A stretch of 64,000 bases of DNA from NCBI RefSeq assembly GCF_001885075.1, contig NZ_MODU01000004.1, positions 2,418,001 through 2,482,000 of the forward strand, given 5' to 3'. The notes beneath the pieces were generated by a model. It was given only the letters and a program-made list of their open reading frames with translations. It ran no database searches and was not told the origin of the DNA. Both the position numbers and the translations under genes were made by a program. Positions 17,582 to 27,221 of the stretch are shown piece after piece (positions within the stretch are counted from its first letter, which is position 1; every line of letters starts with the position of its first letter). The stretch is from Alteromonas sp. V450 (lineage in GTDB: Bacteria > Pseudomonadota > Gammaproteobacteria > Enterobacterales > Alteromonadaceae).

Positions 17582-17763
17582 AAACATGGATAATAGTAGG
17601 TCGAGGGTGTAGTTGTAATAGATACGGCGTCTTACGCATTAAAAAGCGCGAAGTCGATGGTCCGGTATAACTACTTACCTTCTTTCACTAGCGCCCTATT
17701 AAGAAACGGGATTTTTCCTCATTTAACTAATAAACGGCTATTGATGCCGCGGTTCCACAACGT

Positions 17764-18471
17764 TTACTCTATTTCGACAGAAAGCGCTTCATTCCACGGC
17801 ACGCTTACTTCATAGTTACCTTTGCGGGTTTTATATTGATAAACCGTGGTTGAAAAAGCAATGGACTCGACGTCTATGTTCTCGTCAATAGTGAGAGTTA
17901 CGTTAACGGCTTGGAAAAAGCGGAAACGATACTTGATATCTTCGGCGAGCAAATTCGAATTTCCGGATTTAAGGGTAACAGGTTTACCGTTTTGCAGGCC
18001 TGCAACGATAACCTGTAGGTTACCGTTGATTACCGCTTTTTGTTGTTTAGACTGCAATAAAACTAATCTGAGTTGATAGGTGTTGTCACTCAGCTTAAAT
18101 ACCTCCACCCCTTCAATGGCGAAGCCGCCATTGGTTTTTTCAGGTGCCATAACCCTTTCATAGAAACTCAGCAGCTCCTGTTGTGCCTCAAGCTCTTTTT
18201 TCTGCTCGGTTACCTTATTCGTTATATCCTCTGTTTCAAGTTTAGCTAATTCCAGGGCAACCTCGAGCTGGTTAACTCTTGTGGTAAGCACATTATTGTC
18301 TTCAGATAGAATTGCTATCGTTTCCTGTTGAGCCTGTACTTTTTTGCTGTCACCTTTATCAATAAATCGCGCTAACTGGTAGCCGAATCCAACCATGGCG
18401 GTCATAATAACCGCCACAAGCAAGGTCCACTTGTAATTGCCTAATACTTCTTTTAACTGATCTGTCGTCAT
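17764..18471 (-). CDS. Membrane-anchored coiled-coil protein (DUF6776-like)
   Basis: The product is 235 residues from ATG 18471; the frame opens 8 codons earlier. It has one N-terminal transmembrane helix (about 14-36), a coiled coil of about 75 residues rich in Glu, Lys and Gln (about 45-120), and a beta-rich C-terminal domain (about 130-235). The topology suggests a bitopic inner membrane protein with a periplasmic globular part. It resembles the conserved gammaproteobacterial family DUF6776 found near ClC and erpA-type genes; the function is unknown. It is divergent from the ClC channel gene. Confidence 0.7.
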   Translation of the reverse strand: MTTDQLKEVLGNYKWTLLVAVIMTAMVGFGYQLARFIDKGDSKKVQAQQETIAILSEDNNVLTTRVNQLEVALELAKLETEDITNKVTEQKKELEAQQELLSFYERVMAPEKTNGGFAIEGVEVFKLSDNTYQLRLVLLQSKQQKAVINGNLQVIVAGLQNGKPVTLKSGNSNLLAEDIKYRFRFFQAVNVTLTIDENIDVESIAFSTTVYQYKTRKGNYEVSVPWNEALSVEIE

Positions 18472-18577
18472 GATATCTACGTCAACAAAAAACACTGCGC
18501 GCTAAAGCGCTCTAAACATTATGTATTTTAGGTGTTTATGGTAAGCTTCTTTTTACGTTAATCTACTGTACCACAAC

Positions 18578-20254
18578 ATGCGCTTGCAGGCTTTAAGAGA
18601 GGAAGTAGCTCATCCACGCACATCCATTCAGTTGTGCATGCTGGGCATTGTAGGGGGAACCTGCGCGGCGCTCATCATTATACTGTTTAGGCTTTGCGTA
18701 GAGTGGCTACAAAAAACAGGCGTTACCTCACTTCAGTCACTTGTTACCTACGACTGGTTAGTTTGGCTTATCATGCCATTTGTCAGCGTAGGATTAATTC
18801 TATTTATCGCCTTTCTTACAGGCTTCAAACACTACCGTTTAGGCATTCCCTTTGTTATTCACAGAGTGAAGTACTATTACGGCCATATTCCCTTTAGAAC
18901 CACCATTAACCAGTTTTTTGGAGGCATGTTAGCCCTAGCTGGAGGTTTCGTTGTCGGTCGAGAAGGCCCTTCAGTACATTTAGGCGCCTCAGGCAGTAGT
19001 TTTTTGGGACAATGGCTGCGTTTGCCGTACAACAGTATTCGAATACTCGCAGGCTGCGGCATTGCGGCAGGGATCTCGGCATCATTCAACACGCCGTTCG
19101 CCGCTGTAATTTTCGTGATGGAGGTGGTACTGAGAGAATACAAAATACATATTTTCGTTCCTGTCATGTTGGCTGCTGCCTGCGGCTCTGTGCTTACTCG
19201 CATTGTATTTGGAGAGGTAAACGAGCTTTCGTTTTTATCGTTCAATGCATTTAGTCAATGGATGTATTTCTACTTAGTAGTATTAGGTATTCTTTTAGGC
19301 ATGTTGGCAGTTTTGTTCAATAGCCAGCTTATGCGCGTAATGACCTGGTTCAGGCCAGTTTCAATGGTGTGGCGTTTAATACTTGCTGCGCTTATTACCG
19401 GTACCATTGGCATGTTTATACCTGAAGCCCTTGGCGCCAACTTTATCGACGTTGAGCATTTGTTTGACAGCTCTCCTGGCGCGTTGTTGTTGGTCTCTAC
19501 CTTGGTGTTTAAAGTAATTTTGGCGGTATTTGCAATTGGACTCGGTATTCCAGGAGGGATCATTGGCCCGGTAATGGTCATTGGGATGCTCGCTGGCGCC
19601 GTACTTTTATTGCCATTATCGTACTTTGTTGACGTTCCCGAATTTACAAACAGCTTCGCCCTCTTAGGCATAGCCGGTATGTTAACTGCTGTGTTGCATG
19701 CTCCTCTTGCGGCGCTTTCTGCGGTTATGGAGTTATCCTATAGCCCTCAAATTATTTTACCCGCCATGTTGGTCATCGTGCCAGCTTACGTTACTTCTAC
19801 ACAGTTTTTTGGTAACCGTTCTATTTTCATACGGCAGCTTGACTATCAGAACCTTCCTTATGCAATTTCATCTATTCGTGAAGCACTTGAAAAGACAGGT
19901 GTACTCGCGGCAATGAATACAGATTACAAGCTATTCCACGACGCCCCAGAGCAAGCTCTATTTAATTACCTAGAGAGTAATCCCACAACAATTGTGGTTC
20001 AGAAGTTAAAATTTGAAATAGATGTGCAGTATAAGCTGGTCCAATACAATGTGAGTTTGGAACACGATGCAACAGCGTTGAACTATTACGAAATGGAAGG
20101 TATTAGCGCACAGTCTACGCTGCACGAAGTATACGAACACCTTAAAAATTCGCGCTCTGGCGCAGTTTATATCTATGATCAGGAGCTTAACGATATCATT
20201 GGCGTAGTAACGTGGAATATATTACAAAGCTTCTTACAAAAGGCACACTATTAG
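18578..20254 (+). CDS. ClC-family chloride channel/transporter with C-terminal CBS region
   Basis: The 558-residue protein has about 12 membrane helices and the ClC signature motifs: GREGPSVHLGASGS (gating glutamate near Glu129), FNTPFAAVIFVMEV and GLGIPGGIIGPVMVIGM. The last 130 residues are soluble and CBS-like, ending in VYIYDQELNDIIGVVTW. The gating glutamate is kept, which fits either a Cl-/H+ exchanger or a voltage-gated channel; the family cannot be split by eye. No clear Shine-Dalgarno precedes the first ATG. HemJ follows after one base. Confidence 0.92.
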   Translation: MRLQALREEVAHPRTSIQLCMLGIVGGTCAALIIILFRLCVEWLQKTGVTSLQSLVTYDWLVWLIMPFVSVGLILFIAFLTGFKHYRLGIPFVIHRVKYYYGHIPFRTTINQFFGGMLALAGGFVVGREGPSVHLGASGSSFLGQWLRLPYNSIRILAGCGIAAGISASFNTPFAAVIFVMEVVLREYKIHIFVPVMLAAACGSVLTRIVFGEVNELSFLSFNAFSQWMYFYLVVLGILLGMLAVLFNSQLMRVMTWFRPVSMVWRLILAALITGTIGMFIPEALGANFIDVEHLFDSSPGALLLVSTLVFKVILAVFAIGLGIPGGIIGPVMVIGMLAGAVLLLPLSYFVDVPEFTNSFALLGIAGMLTAVLHAPLAALSAVMELSYSPQIILPAMLVIVPAYVTSTQFFGNRSIFIRQLDYQNLPYAISSIREALEKTGVLAAMNTDYKLFHDAPEQALFNYLESNPTTIVVQKLKFEIDVQYKLVQYNVSLEHDATALNYYEMEGISAQSTLHEVYEHLKNSRSGAVYIYDQELNDIIGVVTWNILQSFLQKAHY

Positions 20255-20255
20255 T

Positions 20256-20684
20256 ATGTACATATTATGGTTTAAAGCGCTTCACATTTTTTTCATGCTG
20301 GCATGGATGGCAGGGCTCTTTTACTTACCTCGATTATTCGTATATCACGCTTCTACAACATCTCAGGTTGTTAAAGATGAATTCAAAGTTATGGAACGAC
20401 GGCTGTGGATGTTTGTAACGCCGTTTGCCTTATTTACCTTAGTATTCGGCGTGGCACTTATTGTTAGTTACGGCGGAACTTGGTTTAAAATGTCAGGGTG
20501 GTTGCATATTAAATTACTATTGCTACTTGCTATATATGGCTATCACTTCTATTTGTTAAAACTGTTAAAGCAGTTTGCTAGAGATGAAAACAGGCATTCG
20601 CCAAAATTTTATCGGTTTCTCAATGAGGCGCCCGTCATTATTATTCTTGCAATAGTATGCCTGGCTGTTGTGAAACCGCTATAA
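20256..20684 (+). CDS. hemJ: Protoporphyrinogen IX oxidase HemJ
   Basis: The 142-residue integral membrane protein with four helices matches the HemJ/UPF0093 family: an N-terminal WFKALHIFFMLAWMAGLFYLP segment with the conserved histidine, LPRLFVYH, and MERRLW. HemJ oxidises protoporphyrinogen IX to protoporphyrin IX in haem synthesis and itself binds haem b. Length is normal (about 140-150). It starts one base after the ClC stop codon, so translation is probably coupled. No other hem genes are near. Confidence 0.88.
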   Translation: MYILWFKALHIFFMLAWMAGLFYLPRLFVYHASTTSQVVKDEFKVMERRLWMFVTPFALFTLVFGVALIVSYGGTWFKMSGWLHIKLLLLLAIYGYHFYLLKLLKQFARDENRHSPKFYRFLNEAPVIIILAIVCLAVVKPL

Positions 20685-20813
20685 ACCTTTTGAAGTTGCG
20701 CGTATGCCAGTAAGCTACTGATACGCCAGCTTCATTCAAAGTGCTTATAGCGCTATGCGTAGTAAAGGCATATTGCGCGAGATTACAACGACGTTTCATT
20801 GGAAAGTTATTAC

Positions 20814-21002
20814 ATGGATGATAGTAATAAACATTTGAAAAGCCTGCTTAAACAAACCGACCTCGCATTCAAAGCGCTTATACGAGAGCCTGAATCTAGC
20901 ATTCTAAATGAACGTTACGAGCGAGCAAAACACGAGCTTGACCTTTATACTGCATCGTTGAAACACTCGCTAAACCAGCGCCGTCAGCAACGTCAACGCT
21001 AA
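20814..21002 (+). CDS. Small conserved-type helical protein, function unknown
   Basis: The product is 62 residues from ATG 20814, with GGAAAG 8 bases upstream (a non-ATG or earlier start at 20799 is possible). It is entirely helical by composition, basic at the C-terminus (NQRRQQRQR), with no signal peptide or membrane segment. It has good codon usage and sits alone between hemJ and a convergent gene. I do not recognise the family. Confidence 0.6.
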   Translation: MDDSNKHLKSLLKQTDLAFKALIREPESSILNERYERAKHELDLYTASLKHSLNQRRQQRQR

Positions 21003-21034
21003 GTTATTGGCTTAACGCTCTCTTCTTTCACGAA

Positions 21035-21778
21035 CTACTGACGGGGTTGTGTGAAGGTCTCAAACTGGTTTGGTAATGCCTCAGCCAACTCACCAGCTAG
21101 TGCAGTGTAATCATTAAGTAATGACAGTAGTTGATTAATAAGTAGTGCTAAATTGCTTTCGAGCTGTTCAGCCTGCTCTTCACTTCTATACTTCAGCGCC
21201 AAATCAACATTTGCCAACGTTGTAAAAAGTTTAAGGCAACGTGACAAACGCGCTTCAGGCGACTCTTTGTCAGAACGCTCGTTTCGCTGTTGCTCAAGTT
21301 TCTGCCAAGCCTCGTGCCAAATGGGCTCAAGCTGCTTGTGTACTTGCAAAAGGCCGTTTAGCCAGTGTACTAATTCATGTGACGGTCTGATATTACCGTG
21401 ACTTTCGTCTGGCTCTAATAGCGATAAGGGCAAAGGTGGCAATTGTTTGCGCATGGCATCCAAATGTGCACGAAGCCCGTTCATGAGTGCGTCGGCAAGT
21501 TCATCTACATCGTCTTTTAAAAGAGTATTGTCCTTGGGCTGAACCAACCAAGGCATCCATTGTTCAGGCATAGGGATTTCAGGCGCAGCGGCAACAGCAA
21601 AAATCATCCCGTCAACATGATAAACGTTCGGCAGAACACCTTTCAACGCAGATGAAGATAACACCTCTTTTATTGAATCTATCGGAAATGTATTTTTCAC
21701 CTTACTCATTCCTAATTTAATTTGCGTTCTATTTAACGAAACGGTAGTCTGCGCGCCCTCTTTGCTGCTCATCAGCAT
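21035..21778 (-). CDS. UPF0149 / YecA-like protein
   Basis: The product is up to 247 residues; the start is uncertain (ATG at 21778, 21772 or 21709). The N-terminal half has the UPF0149 pattern: SSSALKGVLPNVYHVDGMIFAVAAAPE, then PEQWMPWLV, a helix, and LVHWLNGLLQVH in the position of the WxxGFL motif. The C-terminal half is helical. No zinc-binding SEC-C motif, which some YecA proteins carry, is present. UPF0149 members have no settled function. It is convergent with the small gene on the left and divergent from the Nramp-like transporter. Confidence 0.6.
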   Translation of the reverse strand: MLMSSKEGAQTTVSLNRTQIKLGMSKVKNTFPIDSIKEVLSSSALKGVLPNVYHVDGMIFAVAAAPEIPMPEQWMPWLVQPKDNTLLKDDVDELADALMNGLRAHLDAMRKQLPPLPLSLLEPDESHGNIRPSHELVHWLNGLLQVHKQLEPIWHEAWQKLEQQRNERSDKESPEARLSRCLKLFTTLANVDLALKYRSEEQAEQLESNLALLINQLLSLLNDYTALAGELAEALPNQFETFTQPRQ

Positions 21779-21892
21779 TGGGCTCGCGACAATAGGTTTA
21801 AAACCAATCTGTTACTGTATTGGTTTAGCGGTACTGTTGCGTGCTCGCCTACCTATTGTCATGATAGCAAAACTTAACTAAGAGTCGTTGCA

Positions 21893-23089
21893 ATGGCAAA
21901 AGATAAATCAGGATACATCATCGCGGCCGCGTTTATTGGCCCAGGAACAGTAACTACAGCAAGCTTAGCAGGAGCAAACTTTGGCTTTCACCTCGTATGG
22001 GCACTGCTTTTCTCCATTTTCGCAACCATCGTATTACAAGATATGGCGGCGCGTCTTGGGGTAGCAAGCGGTAAGGGCTTAGCGAGTGCGATGAAAGATA
22101 TGGCCTATACCCCATGGCTCAAGAATATGTTTGTGGTGCTTATTGTGTGTGCTATAGGCATAGGTAACGCTGCTTATGAATCAGGTAATTTAACCGGTGC
22201 AGCCATTGGATTAGACGCCTTCATAGACATCGGCATAGGTCCATGGGCAAGTATTCTAGGTACTATTGCCATCATTTTGCTATGGTCAGGAAGCTACCGG
22301 TGGATAGAAACAGTACTGGTGTATTTAGTCTTTATTATGGCTGGTGTATTTCTTATCACGCTGTTGGTAGCCAAACCTAATCTTGCTGCCATGTTTAGTC
22401 AGTTAATCTCACCGCGACTGGACGCAGATGCCATTACAACGGTATTAGCACTAATTGGAACCACCATAGTGCCATACAACTTGTTTCTTCACGCTAGCCT
22501 GGTTGCAAAATCATCGCAAGGCCAAGATAAACAAGTAGCGGTCATCGCGTGTCGAAATCAATCTGCAAAAGCTATTAGCATGGGTGGGCTTATCACCCTT
22601 ATTGTTATGGCCACGGCAATGATGGCATTTTTTAACCAAGCCGCTACCATGGATGCCTCAAATATGGGCGAACAACTTAGACCCGCTTTAGGTGATAAAG
22701 CACAATGGTTTTTTGCGTTGGGGCTGTTTTCTGCAGGCTTAACCAGTGCTATCACTGCACCGCTAGCTGCCGCTTACGCGGTAACCGGTGCGCTAGGTCT
22801 ATCTGATAATATGCAAAGCAAAGGCTTCAAAGCAGTATGGTTTATAATCATCGTAGTAGGTGTCTGCGTTGCGGCACTTGGCTTTAAGCCCCTACCCGCC
22901 ATTTTGTTTGCTCAAGCTACAAACGCGCTTTTACTGCCCATTATTGCCATTTTTCTACTGGTCGTTATGAATAAGAGTTCTGCACTGGGAGAATTTAGAA
23001 ATACATGGAAAAGTAACTTAGCCGGCTTTGTTGTGGTGGGCACGGTGATTGGTTTGGGTTTGTATAAACTAATAGGCGTTTTTAGCTAA
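21893..23089 (+). CDS. Nramp-family transporter with atypical metal-site motifs
   Basis: The 398-residue protein has 11 or so membrane helices and Nramp architecture: VLQDMAARLGVASGKGLA after helix 1 and a helix-6 unwinding with TTIVPYNLFLHASL. The canonical metal-binding DPGN of helix 1 aligns with GPGT, and the MPH of helix 6 with VPYN, so the aspartate, asparagine, methionine and histidine of Mn2+/Fe2+ transporters are all absent. This points to a divergent branch with a different substrate, or to weak or altered metal selectivity (inference). It is monocistronic. Confidence 0.85.
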   Translation: MAKDKSGYIIAAAFIGPGTVTTASLAGANFGFHLVWALLFSIFATIVLQDMAARLGVASGKGLASAMKDMAYTPWLKNMFVVLIVCAIGIGNAAYESGNLTGAAIGLDAFIDIGIGPWASILGTIAIILLWSGSYRWIETVLVYLVFIMAGVFLITLLVAKPNLAAMFSQLISPRLDADAITTVLALIGTTIVPYNLFLHASLVAKSSQGQDKQVAVIACRNQSAKAISMGGLITLIVMATAMMAFFNQAATMDASNMGEQLRPALGDKAQWFFALGLFSAGLTSAITAPLAAAYAVTGALGLSDNMQSKGFKAVWFIIIVVGVCVAALGFKPLPAILFAQATNALLLPIIAIFLLVVMNKSSALGEFRNTWKSNLAGFVVVGTVIGLGLYKLIGVFS

Positions 23090-23136
23090 CAGCCGTAAGC
23101 TAGGGGGCAGATTCATGACTCTACCCCCTATTCTAT

Positions 23137-24285
23137 TTAGCTGGCGAGGCGCTGTAGGATCTCTTGAAGCATCGCTTTACTGCAGCCAAAGTTAATTCTG
23201 AAATGATCCGCCTTGTGAAAGTCGACGCCAGGCGAAGGACCTACGCCTTTCTCTTCGGCCCACTCTTGAACGTTCTCTACACCGAGTCCGCTGGCGTCTA
23301 CCCACGCAAGAAATGTCGCATCAGCTTTAAGCATTTTAAGCCCATCAATGCTATTAATCGTGTTAAACACCATATCCCTATTTTCTCGCAAATAATCGAT
23401 TTGCTGCTGGTGCCAGTCGTCACATCGCGTGAATGCCGCTTCTGTTGCCGCTAAACCCAACACTGTCACCCAAGGTACTATGCCCGCTGCGGCGTTGGTA
23501 AATGCCTGACGCAGTTGACGGTTGGGGATAATGGCAAAAGACGTGCCCAAACCCGCTATGTTAAATGTTTTGCTTGCTGCCATCAGCGTAACGCTATTTT
23601 CAGCAAGGTTTTTCTCACGACCCGCTGGAATGTGCTGCTTGCCGTCTTCTAGAATAAGGTCGCAATGAATTTCATCAGAACAAAGCTTAACGTTGTTGGC
23701 GTTACAAATTTCAGCAATGCGATCCAGTTCAGCTTGCGTAAGAACCGACCCTACCGGGTTCATTGGGTTACAAAGTATAAACAGCTTGCATTTTGGGTCC
23801 GCTGCTTCTTTTTCCAATGCATCGAAGTCAAGGGTATATCGCTCGTTGTCATTTCTATCTGACGCTTTAACGGTACCAATATCAACACGCTCTAAACCAT
23901 TGAGTCTAGGTGCAGCAAGTAATGGAGGGTAATTCGGCGTTTGTATTAGCACCTTATCGCCCGGCTCACAATATGCTTTACATGCAACGTTAAAAGCAGG
24001 AACCACCCCAGGTGTCCATACCAGCCACTCTGGTTTAATTTCCCATTGATGTTTCACTTTCAGCCATCGTATAACAGCGTCAATAGCACCTTGATGATGC
24101 GCTGGCAAAACATACCCCATATTGCCGTGCTCTGCGTAGCTGGAAATAGCCTCCAGAATTGGCTGGGCACAACGAAATTCAGTATCGGCAACCCATGCCG
24201 GAATAATGTCTTTACCTTTGTATTTTTGCCACTTGAAAGAAAACGTATCGTCTCTTGAGGGTGTTTTATCAAATAACGCGCTCAC
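23137..24285 (-). CDS. MalY/PatB-type PLP C-S lyase (cystathionine beta-lyase)
   Basis: The 382-residue fold-type I aminotransferase-like enzyme starts at GTG 24285 with AGGA upstream. Motifs are WVADTEFRCAQPILEAI at the N-terminus, CNPMNPVGSVLT, SDEIHCDL and the PLP lysine in AASKTFNIAGLG. These define the MalY/PatB class of cystathionine beta-lyases, which release homocysteine, ammonia and pyruvate from cystathionine and often act on other C-S compounds. It is monocistronic here; no maltose genes are near. Confidence 0.9.
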   Translation of the reverse strand: MSALFDKTPSRDDTFSFKWQKYKGKDIIPAWVADTEFRCAQPILEAISSYAEHGNMGYVLPAHHQGAIDAVIRWLKVKHQWEIKPEWLVWTPGVVPAFNVACKAYCEPGDKVLIQTPNYPPLLAAPRLNGLERVDIGTVKASDRNDNERYTLDFDALEKEAADPKCKLFILCNPMNPVGSVLTQAELDRIAEICNANNVKLCSDEIHCDLILEDGKQHIPAGREKNLAENSVTLMAASKTFNIAGLGTSFAIIPNRQLRQAFTNAAAGIVPWVTVLGLAATEAAFTRCDDWHQQQIDYLRENRDMVFNTINSIDGLKMLKADATFLAWVDASGLGVENVQEWAEEKGVGPSPGVDFHKADHFRINFGCSKAMLQEILQRLAS

Positions 24286-24410
24286 ATTGCATCCTGTTTG
24301 CTTTTGACTATGTGGGTACAGTGTAGAAGTTTAACGTAGTAGAAACTAGCTTCGTTTCATGTTTGGCTATATCGAAATGCGCTTTGTTAGGGCTAGGAGT
24401 TATTACTCGA

Positions 24411-24782
24411 TTACGGTGCGGCAACCTTTTGTGATTTTTGAATTAGCTCATTCATATTCAACGGCTTTGCGAGAAAACCCGCAACTTGAAGCTTCTTAGC
24501 CTCTACGACAACGTCCTTGCTGGGGTCCGCTGTTATGAGTAAGAAAGGGATCTGTAGATTAGCAGACCGACATGCTTTGAGTAGACTTAAACCGTCATAG
24601 TCTGACATGACCTGGTCGCTGATAATAAGATTGAGGGAATCAGGTGTTTGTTGGAGAAGGAAATCCCTTGCAAACTTACTCCTACTAAAAGGGTAAACCG
24701 TAGCGCCCAACTGCGTTTCAAGGGCATCAGTTATTAAGTCTAGCGTTATCTGATCATCTTCGATTACCGCAACAGAAAGCAC
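24411..24782 (-). CDS. Stand-alone response regulator receiver protein
   Basis: The CheY-like receiver has VAVIEDDQITLDLI (acidic pocket), phospho-acceptor aspartate in LIISDQVMSDYDG, threonine in LLITADPS and lysine in FLAKPL. The likely start is GTG 24782, with GAGGA 8-12 bases upstream, giving 123 residues; an in-frame ATG at 24836 adds 18 residues before the fold. There is no output domain. No kinase is adjacent. The partner is unknown. Confidence 0.85.
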   Translation of the reverse strand: MLSVAVIEDDQITLDLITDALETQLGATVYPFSRSKFARDFLLQQTPDSLNLIISDQVMSDYDGLSLLKACRSANLQIPFLLITADPSKDVVVEAKKLQVAGFLAKPLNMNELIQKSQKVAAP

Positions 24783-24891
24783 TACAGTATCCTCATCACT
24801 CTTACTACTAAATAAGGTTAGATGGAAACGTAGCACATAACCACTAACCTTTGGTCGATATTTTATCGTTATTCACATTAATACCGATAAA

Positions 24892-24918
24892 AAAATACCC
24901 GCGCGTGGCGGGTATTTT
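24892..24918 (-). terminator. Terminator of typA
   Basis: A perfect 11-bp stem (24892-24902 with 24908-24918) has a 5-nt loop and, on the minus strand, a run of T after the stem. It begins 15 bases after the typA stop. Confidence 0.85.
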
Positions 24919-24933
24919 ATAAGCAAAGCCTTT

Positions 24934-26766
24934 TTACGACTTAGGCGCACGTGACGCACGCTTACGCTCGTTTTCTGTAAGAAGCTTCTTACGAATACGG
25001 ATAGACTCCGGTGTTACTTCTACTAGTTCATCGTCATCGATAAACTCAAGCGCTTGCTCAAGTGACATCTTGATTGGTGGAACTAGAGTTTGCGCTTCGT
25101 CTGTACCAGAGGCACGAACGTTCGTAAGCTGCTTACCTTTAAGCGCGTTAACAGTAAGGTCGTTGTCACGGCTGTGAATACCAATAACCATACCTTCGTA
25201 TACTTCAACACCATGACCGATAAATAGACGACCACGCTCTTGAAGGTTAAACAGCGCGTTAGTCAGTGCTTTACCGTTTGCATTGGCGATAAGTACACCG
25301 TTCTTACGCTTACCAATAATACCGCCTTTAAATGGACCGTAGTGATCAAACGTATGGTATAGCAAGCCAGAACCTGATGTCATTGTCATAAAGTCTGTTT
25401 GGAAACCAATTAGACCACGGCTTGGAATGATAAAGTCAATACGTACGCGACCTTTGCCATCAGGAGACATATCGGTCATCTCTGCTTTACGAAGACCAAG
25501 CTGTTCCATAATTGAGCCTTGGTGCTGTTCTTCGCAGTCAACCGTTAGCGTTTCGTATGGTTCTTGTGTTTCGCCATCCACTTCTTTCAAAATTACTTCT
25601 GGACGAGAAACAGCAAGCTCGTAACCTTCACGACGCATGTTCTCGATAAGAATACCTAGGTGAAGTTCACCACGGCCCGATACACGGAACTTATCAGGAT
25701 CTTGTGTTTCTTCAACGCGAAGTGCCACATTGTGAACTAGCTCGTCATTAAGACGCTCTAAAATATTACGCGACGTTACGTACTTACCTTCTTTGCCCGC
25801 AAATGGAGACGTGTTTACCTGGAACGTCATGGTTACTGTAGGTTCGTCAACCGTAAGTGGAGGAAGCGCTTCTACTGTGTTCACGTCGCAGATAGTGTCA
25901 GAGATCTTAAGTTCGCCAAGACCTGTAATTGCAATGATGTCGCCCGCGTGAGCTGATTCAACTTCGTGACGAGCAAGACCAAGGTAACCGTATACTAGAC
26001 CAACCTTACCGTTTCGCTTCTGCCCATCAGCTGTTACAACCGTAACTTGCTGGTTAGGCTTTACAGAGCCACGCTTAACGCGACCTACGCCGATTACACC
26101 CACGTATGAGTTGTAGTCAAGCTGAGAGATCTGCATTTGGAACGCGCCGTCGATATCTGCATCAGGCGGAGAAACCTGGTCAACGATAGTTTGGAACAAT
26201 GCCGTCATATCGTCTTCTTTAGTATCTGCATCGAGTGATGCCCAACCGTTAAGTGCAGACGCATAAACAACTTGGAAATCTAGCTGTTCGTCAGTTGCAC
26301 CCAGATTGTCGAATAGGTCGAAAACTTGGTCCATTACCCAATCAGGACGCGCACCAGGTTTATCGATTTTGTTGATAACAACAATTGGCTTAAGACCTTG
26401 AGCAAATGCCTTTTGCGTAACAAAACGAGTTTGGGGCATCGGGCCTTCTTGCGCATCTACAAGTAGAAGTACAGAGTCAGCCATCGACATTACACGCTCT
26501 ACTTCACCACCGAAGTCAGCGTGTCCTGGAGTATCTACGATGTTAATACGGTAGTCGTTCCAGTTAATCGCTGTATTCTTAGCTAGGATGGTAATGCCAC
26601 GTTCTTTCTCGATGTCGTTCGAGTCCATTACGCGCTCTTCTTGCTCGCCTCGAGATTCAAGGGTGCCAGACTGCTGTAACAGTTTGTCTACCAGGGTGGT
26701 TTTACCGTGGTCAACGTGGGCGATGATTGCGATGTTACGCAATTTATTAATATCAGTGGTATTCAT
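24934..26766 (-). CDS. typA: Ribosome-associated GTPase TypA/BipA
   Basis: The 610-residue translational GTPase has G1 AHVDHGKT, G2 with RGITI, G3 [10 protein letters not shown] and G4 NKIDK at the N-terminus, then EF-G-like beta-barrel and alpha/beta domains and a BipA-specific C-terminus (ERKRASR). It binds the 70S ribosome and aids 50S assembly and stress or cold adaptation. Length fits E. coli BipA. The start at 26766 is where homology begins; the in-frame ATG at 26805 is upstream of it. Divergent from glnA, the classic arrangement in gammaproteobacteria. Confidence 0.97.
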   Translation of the reverse strand: MNTTDINKLRNIAIIAHVDHGKTTLVDKLLQQSGTLESRGEQEERVMDSNDIEKERGITILAKNTAINWNDYRINIVDTPGHADFGGEVERVMSMADSVLLLVDAQEGPMPQTRFVTQKAFAQGLKPIVVINKIDKPGARPDWVMDQVFDLFDNLGATDEQLDFQVVYASALNGWASLDADTKEDDMTALFQTIVDQVSPPDADIDGAFQMQISQLDYNSYVGVIGVGRVKRGSVKPNQQVTVVTADGQKRNGKVGLVYGYLGLARHEVESAHAGDIIAITGLGELKISDTICDVNTVEALPPLTVDEPTVTMTFQVNTSPFAGKEGKYVTSRNILERLNDELVHNVALRVEETQDPDKFRVSGRGELHLGILIENMRREGYELAVSRPEVILKEVDGETQEPYETLTVDCEEQHQGSIMEQLGLRKAEMTDMSPDGKGRVRIDFIIPSRGLIGFQTDFMTMTSGSGLLYHTFDHYGPFKGGIIGKRKNGVLIANANGKALTNALFNLQERGRLFIGHGVEVYEGMVIGIHSRDNDLTVNALKGKQLTNVRASGTDEAQTLVPPIKMSLEQALEFIDDDELVEVTPESIRIRKKLLTENERKRASRAPKS

Positions 26767-27038
26767 GCTTATATAGAGCCTGTGTAAATCAACGTCTACT
26801 TCCATTCAGTGGAAAGGAGTATGCGTTAGATTTGTTGCAAAAAAATGCAGATAGAAAAATTTGCGCGGATTGTACAGAAAAACCACGACGTTTGCGCATC
26901 TTTTTTTTGATAGAAATGTGTTTTATTAGATTTCAGGTACTTGTCCACCAAACAATCATCTGGTTGCACTGAATTATTCAGAACAGGTAGCGGTACGTTG
27001 CAAAGTAATCTAGGCTGAACGTCGTACCATTAAGTGCA

Positions 27039-27055
27039 AACACCATATTGGTGCA
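27039..27055. promoter_or_regulatory. NtrC binding site 1 upstream of glnA
   Basis: AACACCATATTGGTGCA matches the dyad TGCACCA-n3-TGGTGCA at all but the first two positions. It lies about 100 bases upstream of the sigma-54 promoter. Confidence 0.75.
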
Positions 27056-27059
27056 TCAA

Positions 27060-27076
27060 TGCACCAACCCGGTGCA
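27060..27076. promoter_or_regulatory. NtrC binding site 2 upstream of glnA
   Basis: TGCACCAACCCGGTGCA is a 17-bp dyad starting 21 bases after site 1 (two helical turns), suited to cooperative NtrC binding as an enhancer. Confidence 0.8.
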
Positions 27077-27138
27077 ATTTAATTCAAACGGAAGTGATAT
27101 ATGCCCGTCTATGCCGCAGAATCAGGCGCACATATAGA

Positions 27139-27154
27139 TGGCATGATAATCGCT
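27139..27154 (+). promoter_or_regulatory. Sigma-54 promoter of glnA
   Basis: TGGCATGATAATCGCT has the GG (-24) and GC (-12) elements at the required spacing and 14 of 16 positions fitting the consensus. It predicts a transcription start near 27165, 57 bases before the ATG. Confidence 0.75.
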
Positions 27155-27221
27155 TTCACTTTTGCCACTGTTGGGGTGAAGCTGATCACTCCGCATTTTT
27201 ACATTAAACCTGGAGGACACG

